Below, piece after piece: positions 33,135 through 42,700 of a DNA stretch of 64,000 nucleotides. The stretch's first letter is position 1. Each line of letters opens with the position of its first letter. Below the pieces are notes generated by a model. The model ran no database searches. It was not told the origin of the DNA and saw only the letters and a list, made by a program, of their open reading frames with translations. The translations under genes were made by a program, and so were the position numbers. Origin of the DNA: Anaerolineales bacterium (GTDB lineage: Bacteria > Chloroflexota > Anaerolineae > 4572-78 > J111); NCBI GenBank assembly GCA_015075185.1, contig JABTUW010000001.1:930001-994000 (forward strand). Reading direction: 5' to 3'.

Positions 33135-35447
33135 TTACCCAATCACCTTTTGCAGCGCCGCCACACTCGCCTCTCTGAAAAACCTTCGATACGCCGCCGT
33201 TTCGGCCAGAGCGGCCTGGAGCAGATTTTCCACCGCCGCCGCTTCGGGGCGAGGCGGGCGCTGGTCGGGCCGCAGCACCAGGATGTCGCCCTCGTCGGCG
33301 TAAATGGAGAGCTTACCCTGGACGGCCAGCCAGTCAATTCCCAGCCGGATCGTCGCCGGGCGGTGGCCCAGGGCGGCGGCCAGCTCGTCGAGGTTGACCT
33401 CGCCTTCTTTGTGAGTCAGGGCGTACTTGACCAGCCCCAGCAACTGCCTGAGAAAAGCCGGCAGGGTATCAAAAGGCGAGGGCTGCCCCACGATGAAGAT
33501 GTGCCGGGGCTTGACCGCCTGCAAGGCCTGCTGGTAAATATCCTGGCCGGGCGGGGCCGTCCAGACCACCAGGGTTTCGGCGGGGGCGAGTTGGTGGCGG
33601 GGAAGAGGAGAGAGATGGGGCAGGGTGAGGCCCTCAGACCAGACCATTGACAATTGACTGTTGATTGTTGATCGTTGACGATTTGAGATGTGCGATATGA
33701 GATGTGAGATTGGGTTTTCAATCCGCCGCCAATCCACAAATTCGGGCTTGGCCACAACGGGAGCGGGCGTCCACTCCCTGGCAGCCAGCCATTCGACCTG
33801 AATACCCCCGCCGTTGAAATCGTCCGGGCTGAGGGTGAAGGCCAGGTCAAACGCGCCTTGTGGCGAAGGTTCAGCCGCGCCGCCCCACCAGATGATCTCT
33901 TGCAAAAAACCGGCCTCGTCTCGCACGGCGACCCGTTTATGGCTACCGGTCTTACCAAAAACCTTCTCTTCGACGACGTGCAGGCCGGTGCAGCCCAATT
34001 GCACCGGGGGGTTACCCTCTCCAAAAGGAGCCAGCCGCTGGATTGAGGCCAGCAGTTCCGGCGAAATTTGGGGCAGTTCGACCAGGGCATCAAGGGTGAC
34101 ACTCTTTTCCGAGGCGGGCTGACACCCCTCAAAAGCCGCCGATAAACCCCGGCGAAAAGCAGTGATATTTTCCGGGGCAAGAGCCAGTCCGGCCGCCCGT
34201 GGATGGCCGCCAAAGCTGTGCAGCAGGTGCGCCTGGGTTTTAAGGGCCTGGTGGATATCACAGCCGGTCACCGAGCGGGCCGAACCCCGGGCCAGCGGTT
34301 CGTCGGGCCGCAGGGCCAGGAGAACAGTTGGTTTGCCAAACTGGTCAATCAGACGGCTGGCGGCAATGCCCAGCACGCCCGGATGCCAGTCGGCGGCGGC
34401 CAGGATGATGGCATTGTACTCGGCCAGGGAAGGCGTATCTTCGAGCTGGCCCAACGCCTGCACGACCACCCGGTCCACCAGCAGCTTGCGCCGGTCGTTG
34501 AGCGCCTCCAGTTGCAGGACGATAATCCGGGCGCGGGTCAGATCGCTGGTCGTCAGCAGTTCGACGGCCAGGTTGGCGTCGCCCAGGCGGCCCAGGGCGT
34601 TGAGCCGGGGAGCCAGCCAGAAGCCCATATGCGCTTCGGTCAGCCGCTCGACCGCCAATTTAGCGCTCTCGATCAAGAGCTGCAAGCCCAGGCGAGGGGT
34701 CTGGCTGAGCACGGCCAGCCCTTTTTGCAGCAAGTAACGGGTGTCGCCGGTTTGCCGGGCCACATCAGCGACGATGCCCAGGGCGACCAGGTCCAGCAGT
34801 TCCTCGCTGGCGCTGCTCCGGCCGCAGGCTTGATAGAGACCCTCGGCCAATTTGTAGGCGACGCCGACACCCGGCAGTTCACGCAGGGGATGGTCAGGGG
34901 ACAGGCGCTTGGGGTTGATCACCGCCAGGGCCGGCGGCAGTGTCTCGGCCAGGTCGTGGTGATCGGTAACGATGACCTCAACCCCGGCGGCCTGGGCGGC
35001 GGCAATGGCCTCGTGCTCGGCGATGCCGGTATCGCAGGTCAGAAGCACTCCCAATCCCTCCGCCAGAATACGCCGGAGCGCGGGCAGTTTGATCCCATGC
35101 GACTCGCCTAGGCGGTTGGGAATGTAGAAGCGAACATTGGCCCCCAAATCCCGCAGGGTCGAGACGAGCAGGGCCGTGGCAGTCTGCCCATCCACATCAA
35201 AGTCACCCCAGACGCAGATTACCTCCTGCCGCTCGATGGCTTGCAACAGCCGGTTGACTGCCAGGCCCATATCAGGCAGAGCTTCTGGCGAGGCCGGGTG
35301 ATAGGCGTCAGGATTGAGAAAGGCCCGCGCCTGCTCTAAAGTCGTCAAGCCGCGCTGGGCCAGCAGTTGGGCCAGAAACGGCTCGCCGGCAAACTCGAGC
35401 AGCTCGGCGGGGATGTCGGGTTGAGGAGAAACATGCCAGTTAGTCAT
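33135..35447 (-). CDS. recJ: Single-stranded-DNA-specific exonuclease RecJ
   Basis: 5'-to-3' single-strand exonuclease of recombination and mismatch repair. The 770-residue product has the DHH motifs DFDVDG (82-87), CDTGIAEH (138-145) and the DHH triad (162-164), the DHHA1 part with GGHPRAAG, and a C-terminal OB-type region. Between the OB region and a winged-helix-like tail lies a foreign-looking segment (ISHLISHISNRQRSTINSQL and on) encoded by short-word repeat DNA (33646-33712). The long C-terminal extension after it is also seen in some Chloroflexota. The gene heads a DNA-processing group. Confidence 0.95.
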   Translation of the reverse strand: MTNWHVSPQPDIPAELLEFAGEPFLAQLLAQRGLTTLEQARAFLNPDAYHPASPEALPDMGLAVNRLLQAIERQEVICVWGDFDVDGQTATALLVSTLRDLGANVRFYIPNRLGESHGIKLPALRRILAEGLGVLLTCDTGIAEHEAIAAAQAAGVEVIVTDHHDLAETLPPALAVINPKRLSPDHPLRELPGVGVAYKLAEGLYQACGRSSASEELLDLVALGIVADVARQTGDTRYLLQKGLAVLSQTPRLGLQLLIESAKLAVERLTEAHMGFWLAPRLNALGRLGDANLAVELLTTSDLTRARIIVLQLEALNDRRKLLVDRVVVQALGQLEDTPSLAEYNAIILAAADWHPGVLGIAASRLIDQFGKPTVLLALRPDEPLARGSARSVTGCDIHQALKTQAHLLHSFGGHPRAAGLALAPENITAFRRGLSAAFEGCQPASEKSVTLDALVELPQISPELLASIQRLAPFGEGNPPVQLGCTGLHVVEEKVFGKTGSHKRVAVRDEAGFLQEIIWWGGAAEPSPQGAFDLAFTLSPDDFNGGGIQVEWLAAREWTPAPVVAKPEFVDWRRIENPISHLISHISNRQRSTINSQLSMVWSEGLTLPHLSPLPRHQLAPAETLVVWTAPPGQDIYQQALQAVKPRHIFIVGQPSPFDTLPAFLRQLLGLVKYALTHKEGEVNLDELAAALGHRPATIRLGIDWLAVQGKLSIYADEGDILVLRPDQRPPRPEAAAVENLLQAALAETAAYRRFFREASVAALQKVIG
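33646..33712. repeat. Short-word repeat inside recJ
   Basis: Words CAATTGACTGTTGATTGTTG and GATCGTTGACGATTTGAGATG, then GATATGAGATGTGAGATTGG, with a roughly 7-base period, lie in frame within recJ and encode about 22 residues not expected in RecJ. Confidence 0.7.
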
Positions 35448-35456
35448 AAGCTGGCG

Positions 35457-35768
35457 CTACTGCAAATCGTTCAGCCAGTTTTGCTGGGCCTGAATGTTGC
35501 GCTGTGCAGACCACTCTTCTTGCCGCTGTTCTTCCTTGGCCTGTTCAAGCAGCCGGGCGAAATCAAGACCCTCGGCGGCAGCCCGTTCTGTAGCCAGAGC
35601 TTTAATGGCCTCGACCCTTTGCCGCAGCTCTTGTTGAAGGGTCTCAGGCGGGGCGTCCTCTGGATAGTAAGGCCAATCCGCCTGAGTTTCCTCTAAATCC
35701 CGGATCAAGTAAGCCAGGGTTTTGGGGGTCAGGGCTTTGAGGATAACCTTAAAAAGCTCTTCATTCAT
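35457..35768 (-). CDS. Hypothetical charged helical protein
   Basis: A 103-residue protein, helical throughout, with a first part (ELFKVILKALTPKTLAYLIR) and a charged second part (LLEQAKEEQRQEEWSAQRNI) of coiled-coil type. It lies 9 bases before recJ in the same direction, so it is probably cotranscribed and may assist RecJ; family not recognised. Confidence 0.6.
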   Translation of the reverse strand: MNEELFKVILKALTPKTLAYLIRDLEETQADWPYYPEDAPPETLQQELRQRVEAIKALATERAAAEGLDFARLLEQAKEEQRQEEWSAQRNIQAQQNWLNDLQ

Positions 35769-35802
35769 GACTCACGCTTTCAAAAAGCAAACCTAATAAC
35801 TT

Positions 35803-35948
35803 GAGTTCGGATTTTTCTTAATTGCACTCTTCGAGTGCCTTTCGCTTCGCCCAATGCTACTCAGGGTGCAATATTTGGGCTGAAAATCATCCTGAGTAGG
35901 CCGAAGGCCGTATCGAAGGGTGATTTTTGGCAAAATATCGAACTCAGG
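35803..35948. repeat. Multi-hairpin intergenic repeat, copy R1
   Basis: The outer arms ACTTGAGTTCG and CGAACTCAGGTT enclose two inner hairpins (GCACTCTTCG ... CAGGGTGC and AAAATCATCCTGAGTAGGCC ... AAGGGTGATTTT). The order TCCTGAGTAGGCCGAAGGCC then GTATCGAAGG recurs at R2-R4. Confidence 0.7.
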
Positions 35949-36797
35949 TTAATACTGGATCTCCGCAATCTGCTCCCAATCAAGGGCCAGGACGTCAAGG
36001 ATTTCTTGCGGCTCTTCCACTAAATCGGCCAGCCGGCCGGCTTTATCCCCACGATCACAAAAGGAACGATAAACGCAGTAGATGCATGGTTTTTTATCTT
36101 CAACCATGGGGAAGTGCTCCATCTCCACGGCATGCTTGACCTGTTCGATCAGGTCGTTCAAGAACTGCTCATCCCGCTGCCGGAGCCGGGCGTTATAGTC
36201 AAACCGTTCGGGCTGGTCGGGCCGTTCGGGATACCAGTAGATCATCTGGATTGCCGCCGGGTCAATCGGCTGGCCGCCGTTAAAGGCAACGCCGGCCAGA
36301 GCCAACACGTAGGGATAAACCCGGGTTTGCATCCGCCGGGCCAGATCAGCGGAGGCCGGTTTGTGCAGCGATGTTTTCCAGTCAACAATTAAAAAGGCCC
36401 CATCGGGCTGCACGGCTAACAGGTCAAAGCGGGCCATCAGCCGGTAGCCCCGCACCGGAGTGGAGAGAGTCAACTCCGCATACAGCCGTGTCCCGGCCGG
36501 CAGCGGCGGGCGGTGTTGCAGATAACTCTGCCACCAATTTTGCAGCGCGGTCTCGCTTTCAACCAAACTGTCACTCAAAATCTGCTCGGCAATTCCGGCG
36601 GTATGCTGCTGGACCAAACGGTGAAAGTCCGCCCCAAGCCGGGCCAGCCGCTCCGCCTCCTGAATCGGCTCCGACTCGACTGCCGGCCAGCGCAGATGGT
36701 CCAGGTAGCGCAGCTTGAACCGCCGCGGGCAGGTATCGAAGTCTTGCAGGCTCGATTGGCTGAATTGGAAAGTAGGGAGTAGGGAAGAGGGTTTCAT
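35949..36797 (-). CDS. PD-(D/E)XK nuclease with Fe-S-type cysteines (RecB/Cas4-like)
   Basis: A 282-residue nuclease. TCPRRFKLRYLD near the N-terminus and CIYCVYRSFC near the C-terminus supply four cysteines for an iron-sulfur cluster, as in AddB and Cas4. The active site is formed by H59 (GADFHRL), an Asp in MARFDLLAV and DWKTS, then the QTRVYPYVLA helix. Its first residues (KPSSLLPTF) are encoded by the heptamer repeat that borders the four-helix-bundle cassette. The start overlaps that gene's stop by 4 bases. It probably works with the helicase at 37162. Confidence 0.85.
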   Translation of the reverse strand: MKPSSLLPTFQFSQSSLQDFDTCPRRFKLRYLDHLRWPAVESEPIQEAERLARLGADFHRLVQQHTAGIAEQILSDSLVESETALQNWWQSYLQHRPPLPAGTRLYAELTLSTPVRGYRLMARFDLLAVQPDGAFLIVDWKTSLHKPASADLARRMQTRVYPYVLALAGVAFNGGQPIDPAAIQMIYWYPERPDQPERFDYNARLRQRDEQFLNDLIEQVKHAVEMEHFPMVEDKKPCIYCVYRSFCDRGDKAGRLADLVEEPQEILDVLALDWEQIAEIQY

Positions 36798-37195
36798 AGG
36801 CGGCGCTCCGTGCTGGTGATGAGGCCGTTGAGAAGACGGCCAGTTATTTCGGCCTGGGTCATCAAGTCATCGTTAGAGGAAATGTAGCCCAGGTCTTTTG
36901 AGAGGACAAAATAATACTTGAGTTCTTCCAAAGAGCTTTCAGCAGTATTATAAAAACGGATTTTATCTTGAACACCGCGTCGCTTGAAATCTTCGGCAAT
37001 ATTGGCTGGAATTGATACTGCTGCCCGGCGCATTTGTGTAACTAACCCAAATTTTTCTTCATTGGGAAACTCTCTTGTTATCCTATACACCATTAAAACT
37101 AACTTATGCGCTTCTTTCCAAACATCCAAATCCTGAAAACTGTCCATCTTTCCCATACTCCCTACTCCTTACTCTCTACTCCCTGACTTTCCCAC
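36768..37195 (-). mobile_element. Four-helix-bundle cassette bounded by inverted short-word repeats
   Basis: On the minus strand GGGAAAGTCAGGGAGTAGAG and AGTAAGGAGTAGGGAGTA precede the gene, and CCCTCTTCCCTACTCCCTAC then TTTCC follow it. The flanks are complementary in sense and share the GTAGGGA word. The cassette sits exactly between the helicase stop and the nuclease start. Its mobility is inferred, not shown. Confidence 0.5.
36794..37156 (-). CDS. Four-helix-bundle protein (23S rRNA intervening-sequence type)
   Basis: A 120-residue protein matching the S23/IVP four-helix-bundle family: FQDLDVWKEAHKLVLMVYRI, then QMRRAAVSIPANIAEDFKRR, then YNTAESSLEELKYYFVLSKD. Members occur as inserts in 23S rRNA genes and as small solo genes; the function is unclear, and related Avd proteins assist reverse transcriptases. 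Here no reverse transcriptase is present. Short-word repeats flank it on both sides. The start ATG lies 5 bases from the helicase stop. Confidence 0.88.
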   Translation of the reverse strand: MGKMDSFQDLDVWKEAHKLVLMVYRITREFPNEEKFGLVTQMRRAAVSIPANIAEDFKRRGVQDKIRFYNTAESSLEELKYYFVLSKDLGYISSNDDLMTQAEITGRLLNGLITSTERRL

Positions 37196-39477
37196 AACGT
37201 CTGTAAGGCGACGAAAGGAATCGCCGGTTGGTTATCCAGTTTGTTCGGATACTGCTGGCCGGTGTTCCAGGTGACAATTACCTCCTGGCGGGCGCGGGTC
37301 AGGCCGACAAAGAAGAGACGCAGCCGCTCCCTGACCAGATCGAGCCGGGCTGCCTCGGTCGCCACCCCTTCGACATAGCTTTCCTCCGGGTTGACAATCG
37401 CTTCCAACTGGGCCAGCACCTCGGCTTCCAGGTTGAGCGAGTCACGCACAAACCACTTCTCGGAAAAGTAGGTGTCTTGCGGCTGGCCGGAGGGGAAGCT
37501 GTAGTTATTGAGGCCCATCAGGTAGACCCGATCCCACTCCAGGCCCTTGGCCCGGTGCATCGTGGCGACCGTCACTTTGCCGGACGGCGGCTCAAAACCG
37601 ACCAGATCCTCGTCGAAGCCCAAAAAGCGGCGCTGGTTGCGGGCAATCTCGGCCAGCTCTTCGACAAATTCGGGCAGGCGGTAGTCGGGATGTTCGGCGG
37701 CGATGCGGCGCAGCACGACGGCAAATTTGTGGGCCAGGGCCAGATCGGCCGGATTGTCGAACAAATCCTGGGCCAGGAGCAAAATCAGTTGGTCAATCGG
37801 CAGGATGGCCGCCTGCTGCCAGCGGCGGACCAGCTCGCGGAAATTGGTCAGCAGGGAGAGGATAAAATGCTGGGGAGAGAAATTATCTTCCGAGCTGTCC
37901 GCCGCTTCGCTGACCCGCAGCTCGCCTTCAACTGGCAAAATAATTTCGGTCTGATTCTCTAGCCAGTTGCGGCCGGGGCGGGGCCACAGGTAATCTTCCA
38001 GGCGGGGGCAGTTCTGGATGGCTGTCTCGACCTGCTGGTAGATGGGCTGCAGATCCTCCAAATCCCACTCGTGCCGCTTCCAGACGTGAAAGACGGTGGC
38101 CAATTGGCGCGAGTCTTCCGGTCGGGCCAGGTATTTGAGAACGTTGCCTAACACGCCGGCGGTGCTGCGGGTGGCGGCCGTGCTGTTGAGCAGTTCCACA
38201 TAAGGCACATCGGCCCGGCGTAAAGCATTGGCAATATCTACCCCGCGCTTGTTGCGGGCGTCGAGGATGGCCGCCGTTTTATCCGGGTTCTGTTTGAGCC
38301 ACTGCTTGACCGAGCGGACAATGGCCTGGATTTCTTGCGGCGGCCTAAACTTTTCGGGCCGGAAGTGGAGCTGGCCGGGCTGGTCGGGCGGATTGGCCTG
38401 CGGGTCGCCGGGCGGCGTTGGCTCGATGGAGGGCAGGCTGAGTGCATCCTGCACTTCCGGGCGGGGGTGCTCGCTCATCGTCCAATCAATCAAAGCATTA
38501 GCCAACCCGATAATGCTCAGCGTCGAGCGGCCCGATTCGGGCATGGGCAGGCTGACAACGCCCTCCCGCTGCAGAAATTGGCGCAGGTGGGTTGGGTCGG
38601 CAGTGGTGAAAGTTTCGTAGATGGCCTGGTTGGGGTCGCCGACGCGCACCCAGGTGCCCGTGGGGCCGGTCAGGTTTTCCAGGATTTGCTGCTGGAGCAG
38701 GCTGCTGTCCTGGGCCTCGTCTTCCAGGATGTAAGGCCAGCGCTGGCGCAGCCGGGCCAGAAAATCGGGGTCGAGTTCAATGGCCTGAGCCGCCAGGCGA
38801 ATCAGGTCGTCAAAATCCACGCCGGTGCGGGCCAGGCGATTTTGGTACTCGCGGTAAATATCAATCCCCAGTTGGGCCAAGGACAATGAATCGGAATGGC
38901 GGCGCAGCAAATCATCCAGCTCGTAGGGCGCCAGGCGATAATCTTTGGCCCGTTTGATAAAGTTCCGGGCAATGGTCAGCACCAGTTCCGGTAGCTGCTG
39001 GCGCATGAGCTGCTGAATTTCGACGGTGGGCAGCAAATAATCTTCAAGCTGGGCAGCATGGCTGGCCAGCCAGCCTTCGACCACCTCGCGCAGAATCAGC
39101 TCCGAGGTGCGCTCGTCCACGATGTCAAAATCCTGGCTCAGGCCGACCAGCGACGGGCGCTGCTGGACAATCTCGTGGGCCAGCGAGTGCAGGGTGCAGA
39201 CCCGGTAGTTGAAGCCGGGCAGCAGGCCCTTGGCCCGGACAAAACCGTCTACCCGGCGGCGGAAGTTGTCTACGGCGGCGTTGACCAGGGTGACAATCAG
39301 GACCTCCTGCTCATCGCCGACACGCTGGACCAGTTCCGAAGCCAGGTAGGAAAGGATATGTGTTTTCCCACTCCCCGGCACCGCCGACACGCCCACCCGG
39401 ATCGGGCCGGGGGCGGTCAGAATCGTGTCAAGGATTTTTTGTTGGGAGGGGCGGGGGATGAAAATTGATTCGGTCAT
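37162..39477 (-). CDS. UvrD/Rep-like superfamily 1 DNA helicase
   Basis: A 771-residue SF1A helicase. Walker A AVPGSGKT is at 32-39; motif II reads ILEDEAQDSS; motif III VGDPNQAIYETF; motifs V and VI are ATMHRAKGLEWDRV and FVGLTRARQEV. It moves 3' to 5' on DNA by family. It lacks a fused nuclease domain; the separate PD-(D/E)XK nuclease just downstream may supply it, like a split AddA. The last residues (ESQGVESKE) are encoded by the repeat bordering the four-helix-bundle cassette. Confidence 0.92.
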   Translation of the reverse strand: MTESIFIPRPSQQKILDTILTAPGPIRVGVSAVPGSGKTHILSYLASELVQRVGDEQEVLIVTLVNAAVDNFRRRVDGFVRAKGLLPGFNYRVCTLHSLAHEIVQQRPSLVGLSQDFDIVDERTSELILREVVEGWLASHAAQLEDYLLPTVEIQQLMRQQLPELVLTIARNFIKRAKDYRLAPYELDDLLRRHSDSLSLAQLGIDIYREYQNRLARTGVDFDDLIRLAAQAIELDPDFLARLRQRWPYILEDEAQDSSLLQQQILENLTGPTGTWVRVGDPNQAIYETFTTADPTHLRQFLQREGVVSLPMPESGRSTLSIIGLANALIDWTMSEHPRPEVQDALSLPSIEPTPPGDPQANPPDQPGQLHFRPEKFRPPQEIQAIVRSVKQWLKQNPDKTAAILDARNKRGVDIANALRRADVPYVELLNSTAATRSTAGVLGNVLKYLARPEDSRQLATVFHVWKRHEWDLEDLQPIYQQVETAIQNCPRLEDYLWPRPGRNWLENQTEIILPVEGELRVSEAADSSEDNFSPQHFILSLLTNFRELVRRWQQAAILPIDQLILLLAQDLFDNPADLALAHKFAVVLRRIAAEHPDYRLPEFVEELAEIARNQRRFLGFDEDLVGFEPPSGKVTVATMHRAKGLEWDRVYLMGLNNYSFPSGQPQDTYFSEKWFVRDSLNLEAEVLAQLEAIVNPEESYVEGVATEAARLDLVRERLRLFFVGLTRARQEVIVTWNTGQQYPNKLDNQPAIPFVALQTLWESQGVESKE

Positions 39478-39701
39478 CAGTTATCTTTTTTATCACGAAT
39501 TAGACGAATGGGCGAATAACACGAACACTATTTGCTAGCCCAAAAGTATGAACTGGCGCATTGAAACCGGCATAGGAGTCATGATAGTATAAAAGTGCCG
39601 CAAATTCAAGTAGCTCATTAACAAATCAGAACATTTGTACCAAGCTAAAGCCTCTTTACTAAAGTCAAGTTTCCCAGTAATCTAAAGAACAAGCAAAGCT
39701 T

Positions 39702-42700
39702 ATGGAATCGCCAGGCGCTTACATACCCCCAGATCGCCGTCGGGCTATCGCCGAGGGTCAAGCTCTGCCTGACCGCATGCAGGGAACTGCCCTCTTTGCC
39801 GATATCTCCGGCTTTACCCTGTTAACGGATGCGCTGTTACAAGCCTTTGGCTCCCGGCGGGGCACAGATGAATTAACCCGGCGGCTGAACCAGGTCTACG
39901 ATGCCCTGATTCGAGAAGTGGATCGCTACGGTGGAAGTGTCATTAATTTCAGCGGTGACGCCATTACCTGCTGGTTCTCCGATGGAGCAGCCTCCTCATC
40001 CCTCATCCTTCATCCTTCATCCTTGCTCCATCCCTCATCCTTTCGCGCCGTAGCCTGCGGGCTGGCGATGCAGCAGGCCATGCGCCAATTTGCTGCCCTG
40101 GAAATCTCCCCCAGGCAAAAGGTTGCCCTTTCGTTAAAAATTGGAGCGGCAGGGGGGACAGTCCGGCGTTTTTTGGTGGGTGACCCCCACATCCAGTATC
40201 TCGATGTCCTGGCCGGCGCTACCGTGGAGCGCATGGCCCTGGCGCAGCAGATCGCCCGGCGGGGTGAAGTGGTCCTGAGTGCAGAACTGGCGGCTCAAGT
40301 GGGTGGTCAGGCCAGGCTGGTCGAGGGGCGGAGCCAGGACAAAAAGACGAAGTATGGGAGCGGCAGTCCGGCTTCCTTTGGCGTGGTTGCCGGCTTAATT
40401 CAGCCCATCGAAACATACGCCTGGCCGGAAGCGTTCGCTCCGGCAGAAGACACTGGCCTGGCTGAGACCCACATGCGGCCCTGGCTGCTGCCGCCGGTCT
40501 ATCACCGTCTCCGGAATGGCCAAGATGAATTCCTGGCCGAAATCCGTCCAGCCGTGGCGCTTTTTTTGAAGTTCGGTGGCCTGGATTACGACCATGACGA
40601 ATCCGCTGGTGTAAAGCTAGATGAATTTATTCGCTGGGCACAAAACGTGTTGGTGCGTTATGACAGCTACGTGATGCAGTTGCTCAACGGCGACAAGGGC
40701 AGCCATCTCTACGCGATTTTTGGCGCGCCCTCCGCCCATGATGACGACCCTGAGCGAGCGGTGGCGGCAGCCCTGGAGTTACAGGCCGCGATCCAGCAAT
40801 TCGATTTCATTTCCCAAATTCAAATGGGACTTAATCAGGGACGGATGCGGGTTGGCGCGTATGGCAGCGCCACCCGGCGCACGTATGGCGTATTGGGTGA
40901 TGGGGTCAACATCGCTGCTCGCCTGATGAGCCGAGCCAGGTCTGGACAGATTTTGGTCAGCCAGAGTATCGTCGAGGCGGCGGCTTCCAGCTATTATTTT
41001 AAGCATTTGGGGCCTCTCAAATTCAAAGGCAAGCAGGAGCCGATTACCGTATCACTCGCTTTGTCGCCTCGACTGCCCTCTGCCCAAAAACTGTTTACCA
41101 CTTTCAAAGAGCCGCTGGTGGGCCGAAGCGAGCAACTCCGCCAACTGGAGCGCATCCTGGCGGAAATGCTGGCCGGTCAAAACCAAATGGTCTGGTTGGA
41201 GGGGGTTACCGGGATTGGCAAAAGTCACCTCGTGGCCGAGTTTGCCGAGCAAGCTTTGCAGCAGGGTGTACGGGTGATTGTCGGGGCCTGCCAGGGGATC
41301 AATCAAACCACTACGTATTATCCTTGGCGGCAGATTTTTCGGAGTTTACTGGGCCTGCCCGACGAAAGAGCGGTCCACTTGAGCCAGGAAGAACGCCTGG
41401 CCCGCCAGGTGGCCCAACTCGAAGCGATCATCGCGGAAATGAACCCGGCTTGGTTGATTCGTTTGCCCTTGCTCGGCGACCTGCTCGGCTTACTGATTTT
41501 GGATAACCCCACCACGGCTGCTTTTGAACCCCAGTTGCGCCAGGATGCACTCTTTGACCTGGCCGATGAACTGCTGCAAACCTGGGCGCAGGACCAACCC
41601 CTCCTCGTGCTCATCGAAGATGCGCAGTGGTTGGACGAAGCTTCACGGGCGCTGTTATTGGCGTTGGGCCGGGTTCGAGCTAAAGGGCCGATTTTGTTCA
41701 TCCTGGTGCAAACCTTACCGCCGGTCCAGGTTGAGCAGGAGCCCTGGTGGTTGGAACTAAACCGGCTGCCGCAAGTTCATCGCCTGAAGTTGGGTGAGTT
41801 ATCCCCACCAGAGGTAGCCCAAATGGTGGCACAACGGTTGCAGGGAGAGGTTTCACCCCTGGCCCTGGAATTGATTCAGGCTCAGGCCCAGGGTAATCCT
41901 CTTTTTACCAAGGAATTGGTGAACGCTTTGCAAGAGCGGGAGGATCTGTGTCGCCGGGAGGACGGCCTCTGGTGGCTCTCTGAGGCGATGTTCAATGCTC
42001 TACAGCAGGCTAATTGTTTGATCAAACAACAGGGCCAATGGACCCTGGTTGAACATGCTTCTCTGGCTGCGGCCAGGTTGGATGTGCCGGATTCCATCCA
42101 CAGTATCGTCCTGGCCCGGCTTGACCGCCTGCCGGAGCCGCTTAAGGTCACGCTAAAAGTGGCCAGTGTCATCGGGCGGCTCTTTGAATTTGATCTGCTG
42201 GTTCAAGCCCACCCAGCCCAATCTGGGGAAGCTGGCTTGCTTGAACAGATTGACCTGCTGCAAGCCCTTGATTTTATTCAGCCGGGTGGGGTATTACTTC
42301 AGCAACGGCTTTTTCTATTCAAGCACAGTATTACCCATGAGGTCACTTACGCCACCCTATTGGAACAGCAGGAACGCAGTCTGCATGGGGCTGTGGCCGA
42401 AGCATTGGAACGCTGGCAGCCTGAAGCGGTCGAGCGCCTGGCCTATCATTTTAGCCGGAGTGAGGCCCAGGATAAGATGTTGTTTTATCTGGACCTGGCA
42501 GCGGGCAAGGCCCAACACGAATATGCCAACGAAACTGCCCTGGCTTATTATACCCATGCTTTAACATTGACCGAACGCTGGCGCTGGCGTAAGGGTCAAG
42601 TGGAAATTTTGCATGTTCTGGGACGACGGCAGGAGGAAGAAGTCACTCTGCAAACTTTTGCCTCTAACCTGGACGCGCCCACGTTTGAGGTGGGCTACTT

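Noticed and set aside
34203..35111. 302-codon ORF antisense to recJ
   Set aside because: Shadow frame without motif or ribosome site.
36794..37156. Diversity-generating retroelement (Avd-like four-helix bundle)
   Set aside because: No reverse transcriptase, template repeat or variable repeat is visible nearby.
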